Positions 16,768 through 27,760 of a stretch of DNA of 64,000 nucleotides are shown here, piece after piece. A program made the translations under genes and the position numbers. The stretch is from Streptomyces sp. APSN-46.1 (lineage in GTDB: Bacteria; Actinomycetota; Actinomycetes; Streptomycetales; Streptomycetaceae). The stretch lies in the NCBI RefSeq assembly GCF_022815725.1, contig NZ_JALGRF010000010.1, positions 62,001-126,000 of the forward strand, written 5' to 3'. Every line of letters starts with the position of its first letter. The first letter of the stretch is position 1. The notes under the pieces are model-generated. The model searched no databases and was not told where the DNA came from. It saw only the letters and a program-made list of their open reading frames with translations.

Positions 16768-18792
16768 ATGACGGCCGAACTGGTCCGGGGGCAGAACCAC
16801 CCCCTGTCCCATAGCCGGGTGGAGGTCAGGGTTTCGGCGGGCACGCCCGTGCTGGCCCTGGCCTTCGCCGGCGACGACGAGGGCCGGCCCGCCGGCCCCG
16901 AGGCGGTGGCCCACCCCGGTGCCCGCGCCCTGCCCGGGCTGGAGGTCCCCGGGGCGGTGGCCGGTCAGCACCGGTTCACCGTGGACCTCGACGCCGTCGG
17001 GCCCGCCGTGCACCGGGTCGAGGTGGTGCTCGTCCTGCCGCCCGGCGGCCCGGTGCGCTTCGGCGCGGTTCCCGCGTCCTACGTCGCGGTGGCCGACCCG
17101 GAGGGCGCCGAGCTCGCCGGGTACACCCTGACCGGGCTGGACTCCGAGACCGCCGTCGTGGCGCTGGAGCTGTACCGGCGCCAGGGCGCCTGGAAGGTCC
17201 GCGCGGTGGGCCAGGGGTACGCCGACGGGCTCGGCGCGCTGCTGTCCGGCGCCGGGCTCCCCGGCCCGGCCGCCGCCACCGTGGCCGCGGCGGCGCTGCG
17301 CGCGGTCGCGCCCGATCCGGCTCCCACCGCCGCCCCGACGGTGGCGCGGGACCTGCGGGCGCCGCGGGACGCCGGGCCTGCCGGGCGGGACTCCGGGCCC
17401 GACGGGCCCGCTCCCGTCCCGTCCACGCCGTCCGTCGCGCCCGTCCCGCCGGTCCCCTCCGCGCCGGAGCCGCCGGAGCCGGTCCCCGTCTCCGCGGTCC
17501 CGTACGGCGGTACGCCCGGTCCCGCGCCGGCGGACACCCCCGACGGGCCGCCCACCATCAGCTACGCCCACCCGCGCCGCCGCCGGACCAGCACCGAGCC
17601 GCCCGAGCCGGCGCCGCGGCCGGCCGAGCCCGCGCGGCCGGGCGAGCCGCCGCGCCCCGTCGCCGGGGACGCCGGCGGCTGGTCCATGGAGGAGCGGCTC
17701 TACAACCAGGTCTGGGGCATGTTCGAGGACCTGGCCCGCACGGTCGCCGCCTACCGCGGCGCCGTCGAGTTCGCCGACTCCCGGATGGACCGGGAGCTCG
17801 ACGAGGCCCTGTCCGACCCCCGCCACCGCATCGGAGGGTCCGGCAACGCGGCCCGCGACGCCGCGCGGGCCCGCCGCGACGAGCTCGTCGACCGGGCTCA
17901 GGCCGTCCTCGACCGGGACCTCGCCCAGCTGGTCGCGGAGACCGAGGTCGTCGAGCCCGCGCTGCCGGCCGCGTACGCCCGCTGGAGCAACCCCGTCTGG
18001 CACAGCGGCAGCGCGGCAGGCCTGCCCGAGGAGAGCCCGCTGGCCCTGCGCCTCGGGGACCTGCACCTGCCCGAGCGGCCCGACCTGCGCATCCCGATGC
18101 TGATGCGCCTCCCGCTGGAGCGCGGCCTCTGGATCGACAACGGCCGCACCGGTTCCGAGGCCGCCATGACGATGGACACCGACCGGCTGCGCCGGGCGGC
18201 GATGGACATGGCCGTCGCGCACGCCGTCCGGCTGCTCGCGGTCCACCCGGGCGACCGGCTCACCGTCCACGTCATCGACGCGGCCGGGGCGGGTGCCGCC
18301 TCGCTGGTCCCGCTCGTCCGGTCCGGGGTGCTGGCCGGGCCGCCCGCCGCCGGCCCCGACGCGGTCACCCGGACACTGGCCGCGCTGACCCGGCGGGTGG
18401 ACCTCGTACAGATGGCGCTGCGCGCCGGGGCCCCGGAGGATCTGCCGCCGGATGTGGACACCGCCGAGCAGCTGCTGATCGTCCATGACTTCCCGCACGG
18501 GTTCGACGACCGCGCCGTCACGCAGCTGCGCTACCTGGCCGACGAGGGCCCGGCGGTCGGCGTGCATCTGCTGATGGTCGCCGACCGTGACGAGGCCTCG
18601 GCGTACGGGCCGCTGCTGGACCCCCTGTGGCGCTCGCTGATGCGGCTTTCACCGGTCCCGGACAGCCACCTCGCCGATCCCTGGGTCGGCCACGCCTGGA
18701 CCTTCGAGCCGGATCTGCCCCCGCCGGGCAGCCGGGTCCTCGACCAGGCACTCGACCGGATCGTGGCGGCCCGGCGAGGGGCCCGCCCCTGA
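16768..18792 (+). CDS. TerD domain fused to a divergent FtsK/HerA-like domain
   Basis: A 674-residue cytoplasmic protein. Residues 1-170 form a diverged TerD domain (FTVDLDAVGPAVHRVEVVLVLPPG, with YTLTGLDSETAVVALELYRRQGAWKV). About 175-300 is a Pro/Ala-rich linker, and about 305-400 is helical. About 415-660 resembles the FtsK-like ATPase module of Ter systems: IPMLMRLPLERGLWID, a strand LTVHVIDAAGAG, then LLIVHDFPHGFDDRAVTQL and GVHLLMVADRD. I see no Walker A GKS/T, so it is probably a non-hydrolysing relative. It follows terD by 46 bp. Published genomic analyses of Ter systems propose coupling of TerD proteins to DNA-processing and membrane complexes; the fusion fits that idea. Confidence 0.75.
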   Translation: MTAELVRGQNHPLSHSRVEVRVSAGTPVLALAFAGDDEGRPAGPEAVAHPGARALPGLEVPGAVAGQHRFTVDLDAVGPAVHRVEVVLVLPPGGPVRFGAVPASYVAVADPEGAELAGYTLTGLDSETAVVALELYRRQGAWKVRAVGQGYADGLGALLSGAGLPGPAAATVAAAALRAVAPDPAPTAAPTVARDLRAPRDAGPAGRDSGPDGPAPVPSTPSVAPVPPVPSAPEPPEPVPVSAVPYGGTPGPAPADTPDGPPTISYAHPRRRRTSTEPPEPAPRPAEPARPGEPPRPVAGDAGGWSMEERLYNQVWGMFEDLARTVAAYRGAVEFADSRMDRELDEALSDPRHRIGGSGNAARDAARARRDELVDRAQAVLDRDLAQLVAETEVVEPALPAAYARWSNPVWHSGSAAGLPEESPLALRLGDLHLPERPDLRIPMLMRLPLERGLWIDNGRTGSEAAMTMDTDRLRRAAMDMAVAHAVRLLAVHPGDRLTVHVIDAAGAGAASLVPLVRSGVLAGPPAAGPDAVTRTLAALTRRVDLVQMALRAGAPEDLPPDVDTAEQLLIVHDFPHGFDDRAVTQLRYLADEGPAVGVHLLMVADRDEASAYGPLLDPLWRSLMRLSPVPDSHLADPWVGHAWTFEPDLPPPGSRVLDQALDRIVAARRGARP

Positions 18793-18863
18793 CCGCGGGG
18801 GGCGGGTCCTGGCCGGTCGATGACCGTCCGGTGACCCGCCGCTGACCAGTTCTTGGGGATCCT

Positions 18864-18893
18864 TTTACCTTTTCCGCCTCCGGCCGGTACTCT
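18864..18893 (+). promoter_or_regulatory. Probable promoter of terC
   Basis: TTTACC (18864-18869) and TACTCT (18888-18893) are separated by 18 bp and resemble an HrdB-type promoter. Transcription would start near 18900, almost exactly at the first base of the riboswitch aptamer. Confidence 0.5.
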
Positions 18894-18900
18894 GGGGACC

Positions 18901-19049
18901 GCGGAGGGGAGTATTCCTGCATCCCTGCTACGACGTACCCGTCAATACGGACACTTCGGTCATGTAACCGCAGTCGGTTATCTGAACGCAGTCGGTCCCG
19001 GGGCGCCGGCCCACGGCCTCCAGGTCGCCCGGGTGGAAGAGACCTCCGG
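18901..19049 (+). ncRNA. yybP-ykoY manganese riboswitch upstream of terC
   Basis: The leader contains the hallmark 5' block CGGAGGGGAGUA (from 18902), the internal CGUCAAUACGG block (about 18940-18950) and the closing 3' block GAGACCUCCG (19039-19048). P1 is formed by CGGAGG (18902-18907) with CCUCCG (19043-19048). This is the architecture of the yybP-ykoY class, which senses Mn2+ and often controls TerC/Alx or MntP exporters. The 3' strand of P1 extends into CCTCCGGCAG (19043-19052). That sequence is perfectly complementary to CTGCCGGAGG (19081-19090), which holds the terC ribosome binding site, so a translational ON switch is visible. Confidence 0.82.
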
Positions 19050-19080
19050 CAGCCATGACGCTGACGAAGTGCTGAGCCAT

Positions 19081-19090
19081 CTGCCGGAGG
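19081..19090 (+). promoter_or_regulatory. terC ribosome binding site within the riboswitch expression platform
   Basis: CTGCCGGAGG carries the GGAGG ribosome binding site ten bases before the GTG start. It is the exact reverse complement of 19043-19052, so it is hidden when the aptamer's P1 3' strand is free. Confidence 0.75.
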
Positions 19091-19100
19091 CCTGAAAACA

Positions 19101-20093
19101 GTGGATGTTTCGTTGACCCTCTGGATGCTGACCGTTCTCGGTCTGGGCATCCTCATCGGCGCCGATTTCCTCATCGGCCGCACACCCCATGACGTGTCCG
19201 TGAAGGAAGCCGGCATCTGGACGGTCGTCTGGATCGTCCTCGCCGCGCTCTTCGGCCTCGGCCTGCTGGTCTTCGGCAACGGCCAGGCCTCCCAGGAGTT
19301 CTTCGCCGGCTTCATCACCGAGAAGTCCCTGAGCGTGGACAACCTCTTCGTCTTCGTCCTGATCATGGCGAAGTTCGCGGTGCCCTCCCACCTCCAGCAG
19401 CGCGTGCTGCTCGTGGGCGTGCTGATCGCCCTGGCGCTCCGCACGATCTTCATCGCGGCCGGCGCCGCGATCATCACCAGCTTCTCGTGGGTCTTCTTCC
19501 TCTTCGGCGCGTTCCTGATCTACACCGCCTGGAAGCTGATCCAGGAGGCCCGCAAGGACGAAGGGTCCGCCGAGGAGGAGTTCGAGGAGAACCGCCTCCT
19601 CAAGTCGGTCGAGAAGAAATTCGGCGTCGCCGACCGCTACCACGGCACCAAGCTCTTCATCCGGGACAACGGCAAGCGCGTCCTGACCCCGCTGATGGTC
19701 GTCATGCTCGCCATCGGCACCACCGACGTGCTGTTCGCCCTGGACTCGATCCCCGCGATCTTCGGCCTCACCCAGGACCCGTACATCGTCTTCACCGCCA
19801 ACGCCTTCGCCCTGATGGGTCTGCGCCAGCTCTACTTCCTCATCGGCGGCCTGCTCAAGAAGCTGGTCCACCTCAGCTACGGCCTGTCCGTCATCCTGGG
19901 CTTCATCGGCGTCAAACTGGTGCTGCACGCCCTGCACGAGTCCGGGGTCCACGTCCCGCAGATCTCCATCCCGGTCTCGCTGGGCGTCATCTGCGGCGTC
20001 CTGGTGATCACCACGATCACCAGCCTGACGGCCTCGAAGAAGCAGGCGGCCGCCGACGAGACCGGCGCCCGCCGGGAGACCATCGACGCGTAA
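19101..20093 (+). CDS. terC: TerC-family integral membrane protein, probable Mn2+ exporter
   Basis: A 330-residue membrane protein with about nine hydrophobic helices. The TerC hallmarks are visible: FITEKSLSVDNLFVFVLI with its conserved acidic and Asn residues in the membrane, and GTTDVLFALDSIPAIFGLTQDPYIVFTANAFALMG as two adjoining conserved blocks. A charged cytoplasmic loop (ARKDEGSAEEEFEENRL) separates the halves. TerC/Alx proteins export manganese or help metallate exported proteins. The yybP-ykoY leader supports Mn2+ as the physiological ligand here, and the two upstream TerD genes link it to a Ter stress system. The start is a GTG. Confidence 0.95.
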   Translation: MDVSLTLWMLTVLGLGILIGADFLIGRTPHDVSVKEAGIWTVVWIVLAALFGLGLLVFGNGQASQEFFAGFITEKSLSVDNLFVFVLIMAKFAVPSHLQQRVLLVGVLIALALRTIFIAAGAAIITSFSWVFFLFGAFLIYTAWKLIQEARKDEGSAEEEFEENRLLKSVEKKFGVADRYHGTKLFIRDNGKRVLTPLMVVMLAIGTTDVLFALDSIPAIFGLTQDPYIVFTANAFALMGLRQLYFLIGGLLKKLVHLSYGLSVILGFIGVKLVLHALHESGVHVPQISIPVSLGVICGVLVITTITSLTASKKQAAADETGARRETIDA

Positions 20094-20108
20094 CGCGGTC
20101 CTCGGGGA

Positions 20109-21488
20109 CTACGCGGGGGCGGCCGCTTCGGCCGCCCCCGTTACCGTACCCGCGTCCGCGTCCGCCGTCCGTGCCTGTACGACCGCCGGATTGGTCTCCG
20201 GCAGCAGCGCGAAGCACACCAGACTGGTCAGGGCGACGCCGGTCAGGTACACCGCGACGCCCCACGGCGGACCGGAGCCGTCCGCCAGGGCCGTCGCCAC
20301 GATCGGGGTCAGCGCACCGCCCAGGACCCCGCCGAGGTTGTAGCCGACGGCGGCGCCCGTACAGCGGATCCGCGGGGCGTACAGCTCCGGGAGGTACGCG
20401 CCCACCACCGCGAACATCGCGACCATGCCCAGCAGCGCGCCGACGCAGCCCAGGGTCATCAGCAGCGGGTCGGCCGTGCGCAGCAGCGCCACGAAGGGGA
20501 ACATCCACAGGGCGCAGGCCGCACAGCCGGCCAGGGACACCGGACGCCGCCCGTAGCGGTCGCCGAGCAGCGCCATCAGCGGGGTCGCCAGGCCCTTGAG
20601 CGCGACGGCCGCCATGACGCAGGCGAGCATGACCGTGCGGTCCACGCGCAGGTGCTCGGTGGCGTAGGCGAGGGACCAGGTGGTGACCGCGTAGAAGACG
20701 GCGTATCCCACGGCGAGGGCCCCGCCGGTCAGCAGGAGCAGCCGCCAGTGGCCCCGTACCACCTCGGTCAGGGGCGCCTCGGCCCGTCGGCCGGTCTCGG
20801 CGAGAGCGCGGAACTGCGGCGTCTCCTCGACCGACCGCCGCAGCCACAGCCCGGCGAGCGCGAGCAGCCCGGCCGCCCAGAACGGCACCCGCCAGCCCCA
20901 GGACGTGAACTGCCCGTCGGTCAGGTTCGCGGACAGGCCGAGCATCAGGCCGTTCGCCAGCAGGAAGCCCACCGCCGGGCCGGCCTGCGGGAAGCTCGAC
21001 CACAGCCCGCGCCGGCCCTCGGGTGCGTGTTCGGCGGTCAGCAGCACCGCGCCGCCCCACTCGCCGCCGAGGCCGAGCCCCTGGAGGAAGCGCAGCAGGA
21101 GCAGCAGGACCGGCGCGGCCACGCCGATCGAGCCGTACGAGGGCACGCAGCCCACCGCCACCGTGGCCAGGCCGGTGAGCAGCAGGGAGCCGAGCAGTAC
21201 GGGACGGCGCCCGTAGCGGTCGCCGATGTGCCCGAAGACGGCCGAGCCCAGGGGCCGGGCGAGGAAGCCGACGCCGAAGGTGCCGAAAGCGGCGAGGGTC
21301 CCGGCGAGCGGGGAGAAGGACGGGAAGAAGAGCGGGCCGAGCACCAGGGCGGCGGCCGTGCCGTAGACGAAGAAGTCGTAGAACTCGATGGCGGTGCCGG
21401 CGAGGGAGGCCGAGGCGAGCCGCAGCATCGAGGGGGCGCGCGAGGAGTCCGATGAGGCAGGGGCGGTAGGGGCGGGGTCGTATCGCAT
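20109..21488 (-). CDS. MHS-family (metabolite:H+ symporter) MFS transporter
   Basis: A 459-residue 12-TM transporter. The N-terminal half shows the MHS signature ASLAGTAIEFYDFFVYGTAAALV, followed by FGTFGVGFLARPLGSAVFGHIGDRYGRRPVL, and then RFLQGLGLGGEWGGAVLL. The second-half loop GDRYGRRPVSL is also present. Members such as ShiA, ProP and KgtP import carboxylates or osmolytes with protons, so uptake of an organic acid or osmolyte is likely, though the substrate is not deducible. The ATG start is clear. It converges with terC and shares the hairpin at its 3' end. Confidence 0.92.
   Translation of the reverse strand: MRYDPAPTAPASSDSSRAPSMLRLASASLAGTAIEFYDFFVYGTAAALVLGPLFFPSFSPLAGTLAAFGTFGVGFLARPLGSAVFGHIGDRYGRRPVLLGSLLLTGLATVAVGCVPSYGSIGVAAPVLLLLLRFLQGLGLGGEWGGAVLLTAEHAPEGRRGLWSSFPQAGPAVGFLLANGLMLGLSANLTDGQFTSWGWRVPFWAAGLLALAGLWLRRSVEETPQFRALAETGRRAEAPLTEVVRGHWRLLLLTGGALAVGYAVFYAVTTWSLAYATEHLRVDRTVMLACVMAAVALKGLATPLMALLGDRYGRRPVSLAGCAACALWMFPFVALLRTADPLLMTLGCVGALLGMVAMFAVVGAYLPELYAPRIRCTGAAVGYNLGGVLGGALTPIVATALADGSGPPWGVAVYLTGVALTSLVCFALLPETNPAVVQARTADADAGTVTGAAEAAAPA
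20114..20140. terminator. Bidirectional hairpin terminator between terC and an MFS gene
   Basis: A perfect GC-rich inverted repeat (CGGGGGCGGCC, then a GCTTC loop, then the complement) lies 20 bp after the terC stop. It also forms the last codons of the convergent transporter gene. No long T-tract follows. Confidence 0.7.
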
Positions 21489-21593
21489 GGTGCAGCAACT
21501 ACCCCGCCCCGTACCTCCAGGACGTGCGTTCGGCCGTCATCGACCGGAAGGAGTGCGGTCCTTCACGGTGTTGACGGCCGGATCGGCCGAGAC

Positions 21594-22250
21594 CTACCAG
21601 CCGCGCTCGCGCCATTCGGCCAGATGCGGCCGCTCGGCGCCGAGGGTGGTGTCGTTGCCGTGCCCCGGGTAGACCCAGGTCTCGTCGGACAGCTGATCGA
21701 AGAGCTTGTGCTCCACGTCGTCGACGAGGCGGGCGAAGGCCTTCGGGTCGCCCCAGGTGTTGCCGACGCCGCCCGGGAAGAGGCAGTCGCCGGTGAACAC
21801 GTGGGCGTGCCCGTGCGGGTCGTCGTAGATCAGGGCGATCGACCCGGGGGTGTGCCCGACCAGGTGGCGGGCGGTGAGCTCGACCCGCCCGACGCGGATG
21901 GTGTCCCCGTCCGCCACGAGCACGTCGGTCGCCACCGGGATGCCCTCGGCGTCGTGGGCGCCCGCGTAGGTCCGCGCGCCGGTGGCCGCGACGACGTCCG
22001 CGAGCGCGCCCCAGTGGTCGCCGTGCCGGTGGGTGGTGACGACGGACGCGATGCCGTCGTCACCGATCAGCCGCAGCAGGGTCTCCGGCTCCGCGGCCGC
22101 GTCGATCAGCAGCTGCTCGTCGGTGGCCCGGCAGCGCAGCAGGTACGCGTTGTTGTTCATGGGGCCCACCGCGACCTTGGAAATCATCAGGTCCGGGAGT
22201 TCGTGCACGTCGGCCGGACCGCCGACCTTGACCGCTCCGCTGTACGTCAT
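21594..22250 (-). CDS. MBL-fold metallohydrolase, glyoxalase II-like
   Basis: A 218-residue metallo-beta-lactamase-fold enzyme. The dinuclear metal site is visible as THRHGDHW (HxHxDH), HLVGHTPGS, GDCLFPGG and the C-terminal PGHG. The length and motif spacing fit hydroxyacylglutathione hydrolase-like proteins, which split thioesters. In Streptomyces the thiol would be mycothiol. The downstream order, starting 10 bp after the mycothiol-family isomerase stop on the same strand, supports a thiol-linked detoxification role, which is inference. Confidence 0.9.
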   Translation of the reverse strand: MTYSGAVKVGGPADVHELPDLMISKVAVGPMNNNAYLLRCRATDEQLLIDAAAEPETLLRLIGDDGIASVVTTHRHGDHWGALADVVAATGARTYAGAHDAEGIPVATDVLVADGDTIRVGRVELTARHLVGHTPGSIALIYDDPHGHAHVFTGDCLFPGGVGNTWGDPKAFARLVDDVEHKLFDQLSDETWVYPGHGNDTTLGAERPHLAEWRERGW

Positions 22251-22260
22251 GAAACCGATC

Positions 22261-22950
22261 CTAGAGCGGGGGGAGGGCCGGGAGGGGCCCGCCGGCGGTG
22301 GTCAGGGAAGCGCCCTTGTCGGCGCGGCCGGCCAGCCAGGCCAGCAGCCCGGCGGCGGTGCCGGACACGGTGACGGCCGGGTCCCCGGCGGAGCCGGTCC
22401 GCCAGCCGCGCCCGTCCGCCGCGACCAGGGCGGTCGGCGGGACCTCGGGGCGCCCGGCCCAGCGGTCGGCGAGGAACTCGATCTCCCGGCCGGTGAACTC
22501 GTCCGGGAGGTCTTCGAGCTCGTAGCCGATGTTCAGGTCGACGTGGTGGAGCTCGACCTCGACGAGCCGGCGGAACGGCACGTTCGAGGCGAGGTCGGTG
22601 ACCCCGTTGCGCAACTCGACGGTGCGGGACCAGTCCTGGTCCGCGCCCTCCTGGGCCAGGAAGCGCTCGCTGGTCTCCCGTAGGTCGGCGAGCTGGACCT
22701 CCAGCGGGCGCGAGGAGTCTCGCTCGATGTCGCGGTCGCGGGCCTCGGCGCTCGCGTACATGGGGCGGCCCTCCAGGACGTTCACGAGGGCGTCCGCGTT
22801 GCGGGCGAGGTGGGCCAGGATGTGGCCCCGCGTCCAGCCGGGGAGATGTGACTCCTCGGCCAGGGCGGCGTTGTCCAGTTTCGCGACGGCGGTGAGCAGT
22901 CGGTCGGTGGCCTCACGTACAGATCGCAGGTCGTGCACATGATCAGTCAT
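22261..22950 (-). CDS. Maleylpyruvate isomerase-family, mycothiol-dependent (DinB-like) enzyme
   Basis: A 229-residue protein of the DinB/MDMPI superfamily. The N-terminal four-helix bundle contains LPGWTRGHILAHLARNADAL (about residues 37-56), where His44-region residues bind a metal, and VEVELHHVDLNIGY (about 130-143) supplies the other His ligands. A C-terminal SCP2-like region follows. Family members use mycothiol as cofactor for isomerase or thiol-transferase reactions. It heads an apparent two-gene unit with the MBL hydrolase and diverges from uvrA. Confidence 0.9.
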   Translation of the reverse strand: MTDHVHDLRSVREATDRLLTAVAKLDNAALAEESHLPGWTRGHILAHLARNADALVNVLEGRPMYASAEARDRDIERDSSRPLEVQLADLRETSERFLAQEGADQDWSRTVELRNGVTDLASNVPFRRLVEVELHHVDLNIGYELEDLPDEFTGREIEFLADRWAGRPEVPPTALVAADGRGWRTGSAGDPAVTVSGTAAGLLAWLAGRADKGASLTTAGGPLPALPPL

Positions 22951-23138
22951 GGGTCCGAGCCTAGTGCTCCCGGGCCTCCCGCCACACGATCGGGTGAAGC
23001 GGTCTGCGGAGTGCCGTAAATCGAATGCGCGTGCTATACGCTCGGAAGTCCACTCTCCAACTCCATCGCAGAGGCGGCCCCCCTACCCTGGGACGGGGGC
23101 CCCGTGCCCCCGCTCTCTCAAGAAAGGTGCGGACCGGC

Positions 23139-26111
<2,973 letters not shown>

Positions 26112-26133
26112 CCCGGCCTGATCTTGCGCGACG

Positions 26134-26162
26134 AAGGGGCCCGCCCGGCGGCGGGGCCCCTT
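26134..26162 (+). terminator. Hairpin terminator after uvrA
   Basis: AAGGGGCCC (26134-26142) pairs with GGGCCCCTT (26154-26162), 23 bp after the uvrA stop. Confidence 0.65.
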
Positions 26163-26180
26163 GCGCACGCGGCGCCGTTC

Positions 26181-26250
26181 CCTGGGGCTCTGCCCCCAGA
26201 CCCTTCCCCCAGCTACCGCTGGGGGAAGGGTCTGGGGGCAGAGCCCCAGG
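26181..26250. repeat. 33-bp perfect inverted repeat with 4-nt loop (dispersed palindromic element)
   Basis: Two perfectly complementary 33-nt arms (26181-26213 and 26218-26250) flank the loop TACC. The arms begin CCTGGGGCTC and end TTCCCCCAGC. The core CCCCCAGCTACCGCTGGG also occurs at about 30479 and, with one change, inside the Rieske gene. It lies between uvrA and a convergent kinase gene, so it may also act as a terminator. Confidence 0.9.
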
Positions 26251-26325
26251 AGCTTGGTCGGAGCCGGGGTCAGGAGGCCACGCCCACCGCGCGGCCCGTG
26301 GCGGTGGCCCGGACCCTGTGGGCGG

Positions 26326-27204
26326 CTATCGGTTGAGCTCCGCCGCGTACGGCGGCTCCGCGCCCGCCCGGGTGCAGGTCAGGGCCGCCGCGTGCGCCGC
26401 GTACCGCAGGACGTCCGGCCAGTCCACCGGGCCCCCCCGCGCCCCCGAAAGCCGGTGCAGCAGGGCGGCGTTGACCGTGTCGCCCGCGCCGATCGTGTCC
26501 GCCACGGCGACCCGGCGGGACGGCACCGAGTGCTCCGCGCCCTCCCGGGTCCAGACCGTCAGGCCCCCGGCTCCCCGGGTGAGCACCACCGCCGAGGGCC
26601 CCGCGGCCAGCCAGTCGCAGACCCGCCCGCCGAGCCAGGCCGCGTCGTCCTCCGACAGCTTGAGCACGGACACGTACGGCAGCCAGCCCAGGAAGCGCGA
26701 CCGGTACGCCGCCGGATCGGCGATCAGCGCCGGCCGGATGTTCGGGTCGAGCAGGGTCAGCAGCCCGCGCTCCGACTCCCGGCGCAGCAGGGCCTCGTAG
26801 GCGCTCGCCCCCGGCTCCAGCACCAGCGAGCAGGTCCCGAGCGCGAGGGCCCGTACACCGGCCGGCAACGCGGGGGGCAGGGTGAACAGCCGGTCCGCCG
26901 TGCCCTCGACGTAGAAGCCGTACGCCGCCGAGCCGTCCCGGCTCAGCGAGGCCACGGCCAGGGTGGTCGGCTCGGGCCCGCGCTGGACCAGCGACAGGTC
27001 CACCCCGGCGCCCCGCAGCCCGGACAGCAGGCCCTCGCCGAAGCCGTCCGCCGAGACCCGGGAGCAGAAGGCCACCTCCGCGCCGAGCCGGCCCAGGGCG
27101 AGTGCGGTGTTGTACGGCCCGCCGCCCGGCCGTGGCAGCAGGGCGCCCGGCGGCTCCGCCACGGGCACCAGGTCGATCAGGGCTTCTCCGGCGACGACGA
27201 TCAC
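26326..27204 (-). CDS. PfkB-family carbohydrate kinase (fructokinase/ribokinase type)
   Basis: A 292-residue sugar kinase. PfkB signature 1 is GGGPYNTALALGRLGAEV and signature 2 is DTIGAGDTVNAALL, which contains the catalytic aspartate. The N-terminus VIVVAGEALIDLV matches the first strand of the fold exactly, so the GTG at 27204 is preferred; a GTG 20 codons upstream is possible. The substrate is most likely a hexose or pentose. The gene diverges from the Rieske lipoprotein gene. It is not related to the psuK pathway by context. Confidence 0.88.
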   Translation of the reverse strand: MIVVAGEALIDLVPVAEPPGALLPRPGGGPYNTALALGRLGAEVAFCSRVSADGFGEGLLSGLRGAGVDLSLVQRGPEPTTLAVASLSRDGSAAYGFYVEGTADRLFTLPPALPAGVRALALGTCSLVLEPGASAYEALLRRESERGLLTLLDPNIRPALIADPAAYRSRFLGWLPYVSVLKLSEDDAAWLGGRVCDWLAAGPSAVVLTRGAGGLTVWTREGAEHSVPSRRVAVADTIGAGDTVNAALLHRLSGARGGPVDWPDVLRYAAHAAALTCTRAGAEPPYAAELNR

Positions 27205-27278
27205 GCGGGGGAAAGTACCCCATCCGGCGGCGGTATCGTCGGGTGGGCCGAGCCAAGCCGTCACGCCAGGAGATCCGC

Positions 27279-27737
27279 ATGTCCGCGTCGCAGTCCTCCC
27301 CCAGCTACCGCCGGGAGGTGCCCCCGGCCCGCCGTACCGTGCTCAAGGGCGCCGCCGCCCTCGCCGGGGCCGCCGGGGCCGGGCTGACCCTCGCGGCCTG
27401 CTCCACCGAGACCAACAGCGGCGCCGGCTCCCCGGCGGTCCCGGCCGAGCCGGTGGAGCTGGGCGCCGCGACCGAGGTCCCGGTCGGCGGGGCCAAGCTG
27501 TTCCGCGAGCGGAAGCTGATCGTCAGCTGCCCGGCGGAGGGCCAGTACAAGGCGTTCAGCGCCCAGTGCACGCACGCGGGCTGCGTCCTGGACAAGATCG
27601 TCGAGGGGGAGGGCAACTGCCCCTGCCACGGAAGCCGCTTCGACGCGGCCACCGGCAAGGTGCTGCGCGGCCCGGCCACCGACCCGCTGCCCGCCGTCCC
27701 GGTCCGGGCCGAGGGCGGCAAGCTCATCGCCGGCTGA
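27279..27737 (+). CDS. Tat-exported Rieske [2Fe-2S] lipoprotein
   Basis: A 152-residue protein with a twin-arginine signal (ARRTVLKG, Arg18-Arg19) and a lipobox ending LAAC41, so it is exported folded and lipid-anchored outside the membrane. Rieske ligands are Cys97-Thr-His99 and Cys114-Pro-Cys116-His117, with Cys102 and Cys116 forming the usual disulfide of high-potential Rieske proteins. AGGAG lies eight bases before the ATG. It is probably a one-electron carrier for an unknown extracytoplasmic oxidoreductase. Codons 6-16 lie within a dispersed repeat module (27294-27325). Confidence 0.9.
   Translation: MSASQSSPSYRREVPPARRTVLKGAAALAGAAGAGLTLAACSTETNSGAGSPAVPAEPVELGAATEVPVGGAKLFRERKLIVSCPAEGQYKAFSAQCTHAGCVLDKIVEGEGNCPCHGSRFDAATGKVLRGPATDPLPAVPVRAEGGKLIAG
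27294..27325 (+). repeat. Copy of a dispersed repeat module inside the Rieske gene
   Basis: The 32-nt sequence beginning TCCTCCCCCAGCTACCGC matches 30475-30506 with only two differences. It encodes part of the N-region before the twin arginines. Confidence 0.75.
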
Positions 27738-27760
27738 CGGCGGTCCCCGAGAAACACCCC

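Noticed and set aside
18853..19095. 80-codon open frame before terC
   Set aside because: It lies wholly inside the riboswitch leader and has no ribosome binding site or recognisable protein features.
23000..23138. Possible LexA (SOS) box upstream of uvrA, from TCGAA at 23021
   Set aside because: The second half-site does not match TCGAAC-N4-GTTCGA, and nothing similar is present upstream of uvrB or uvrC.
26116..26325. CRISPR-like repeats in the uvrA-kinase spacer
   Set aside because: The repeats are a single inverted repeat with a 4-nt loop, not regularly spaced direct repeats, and no cas genes are present.
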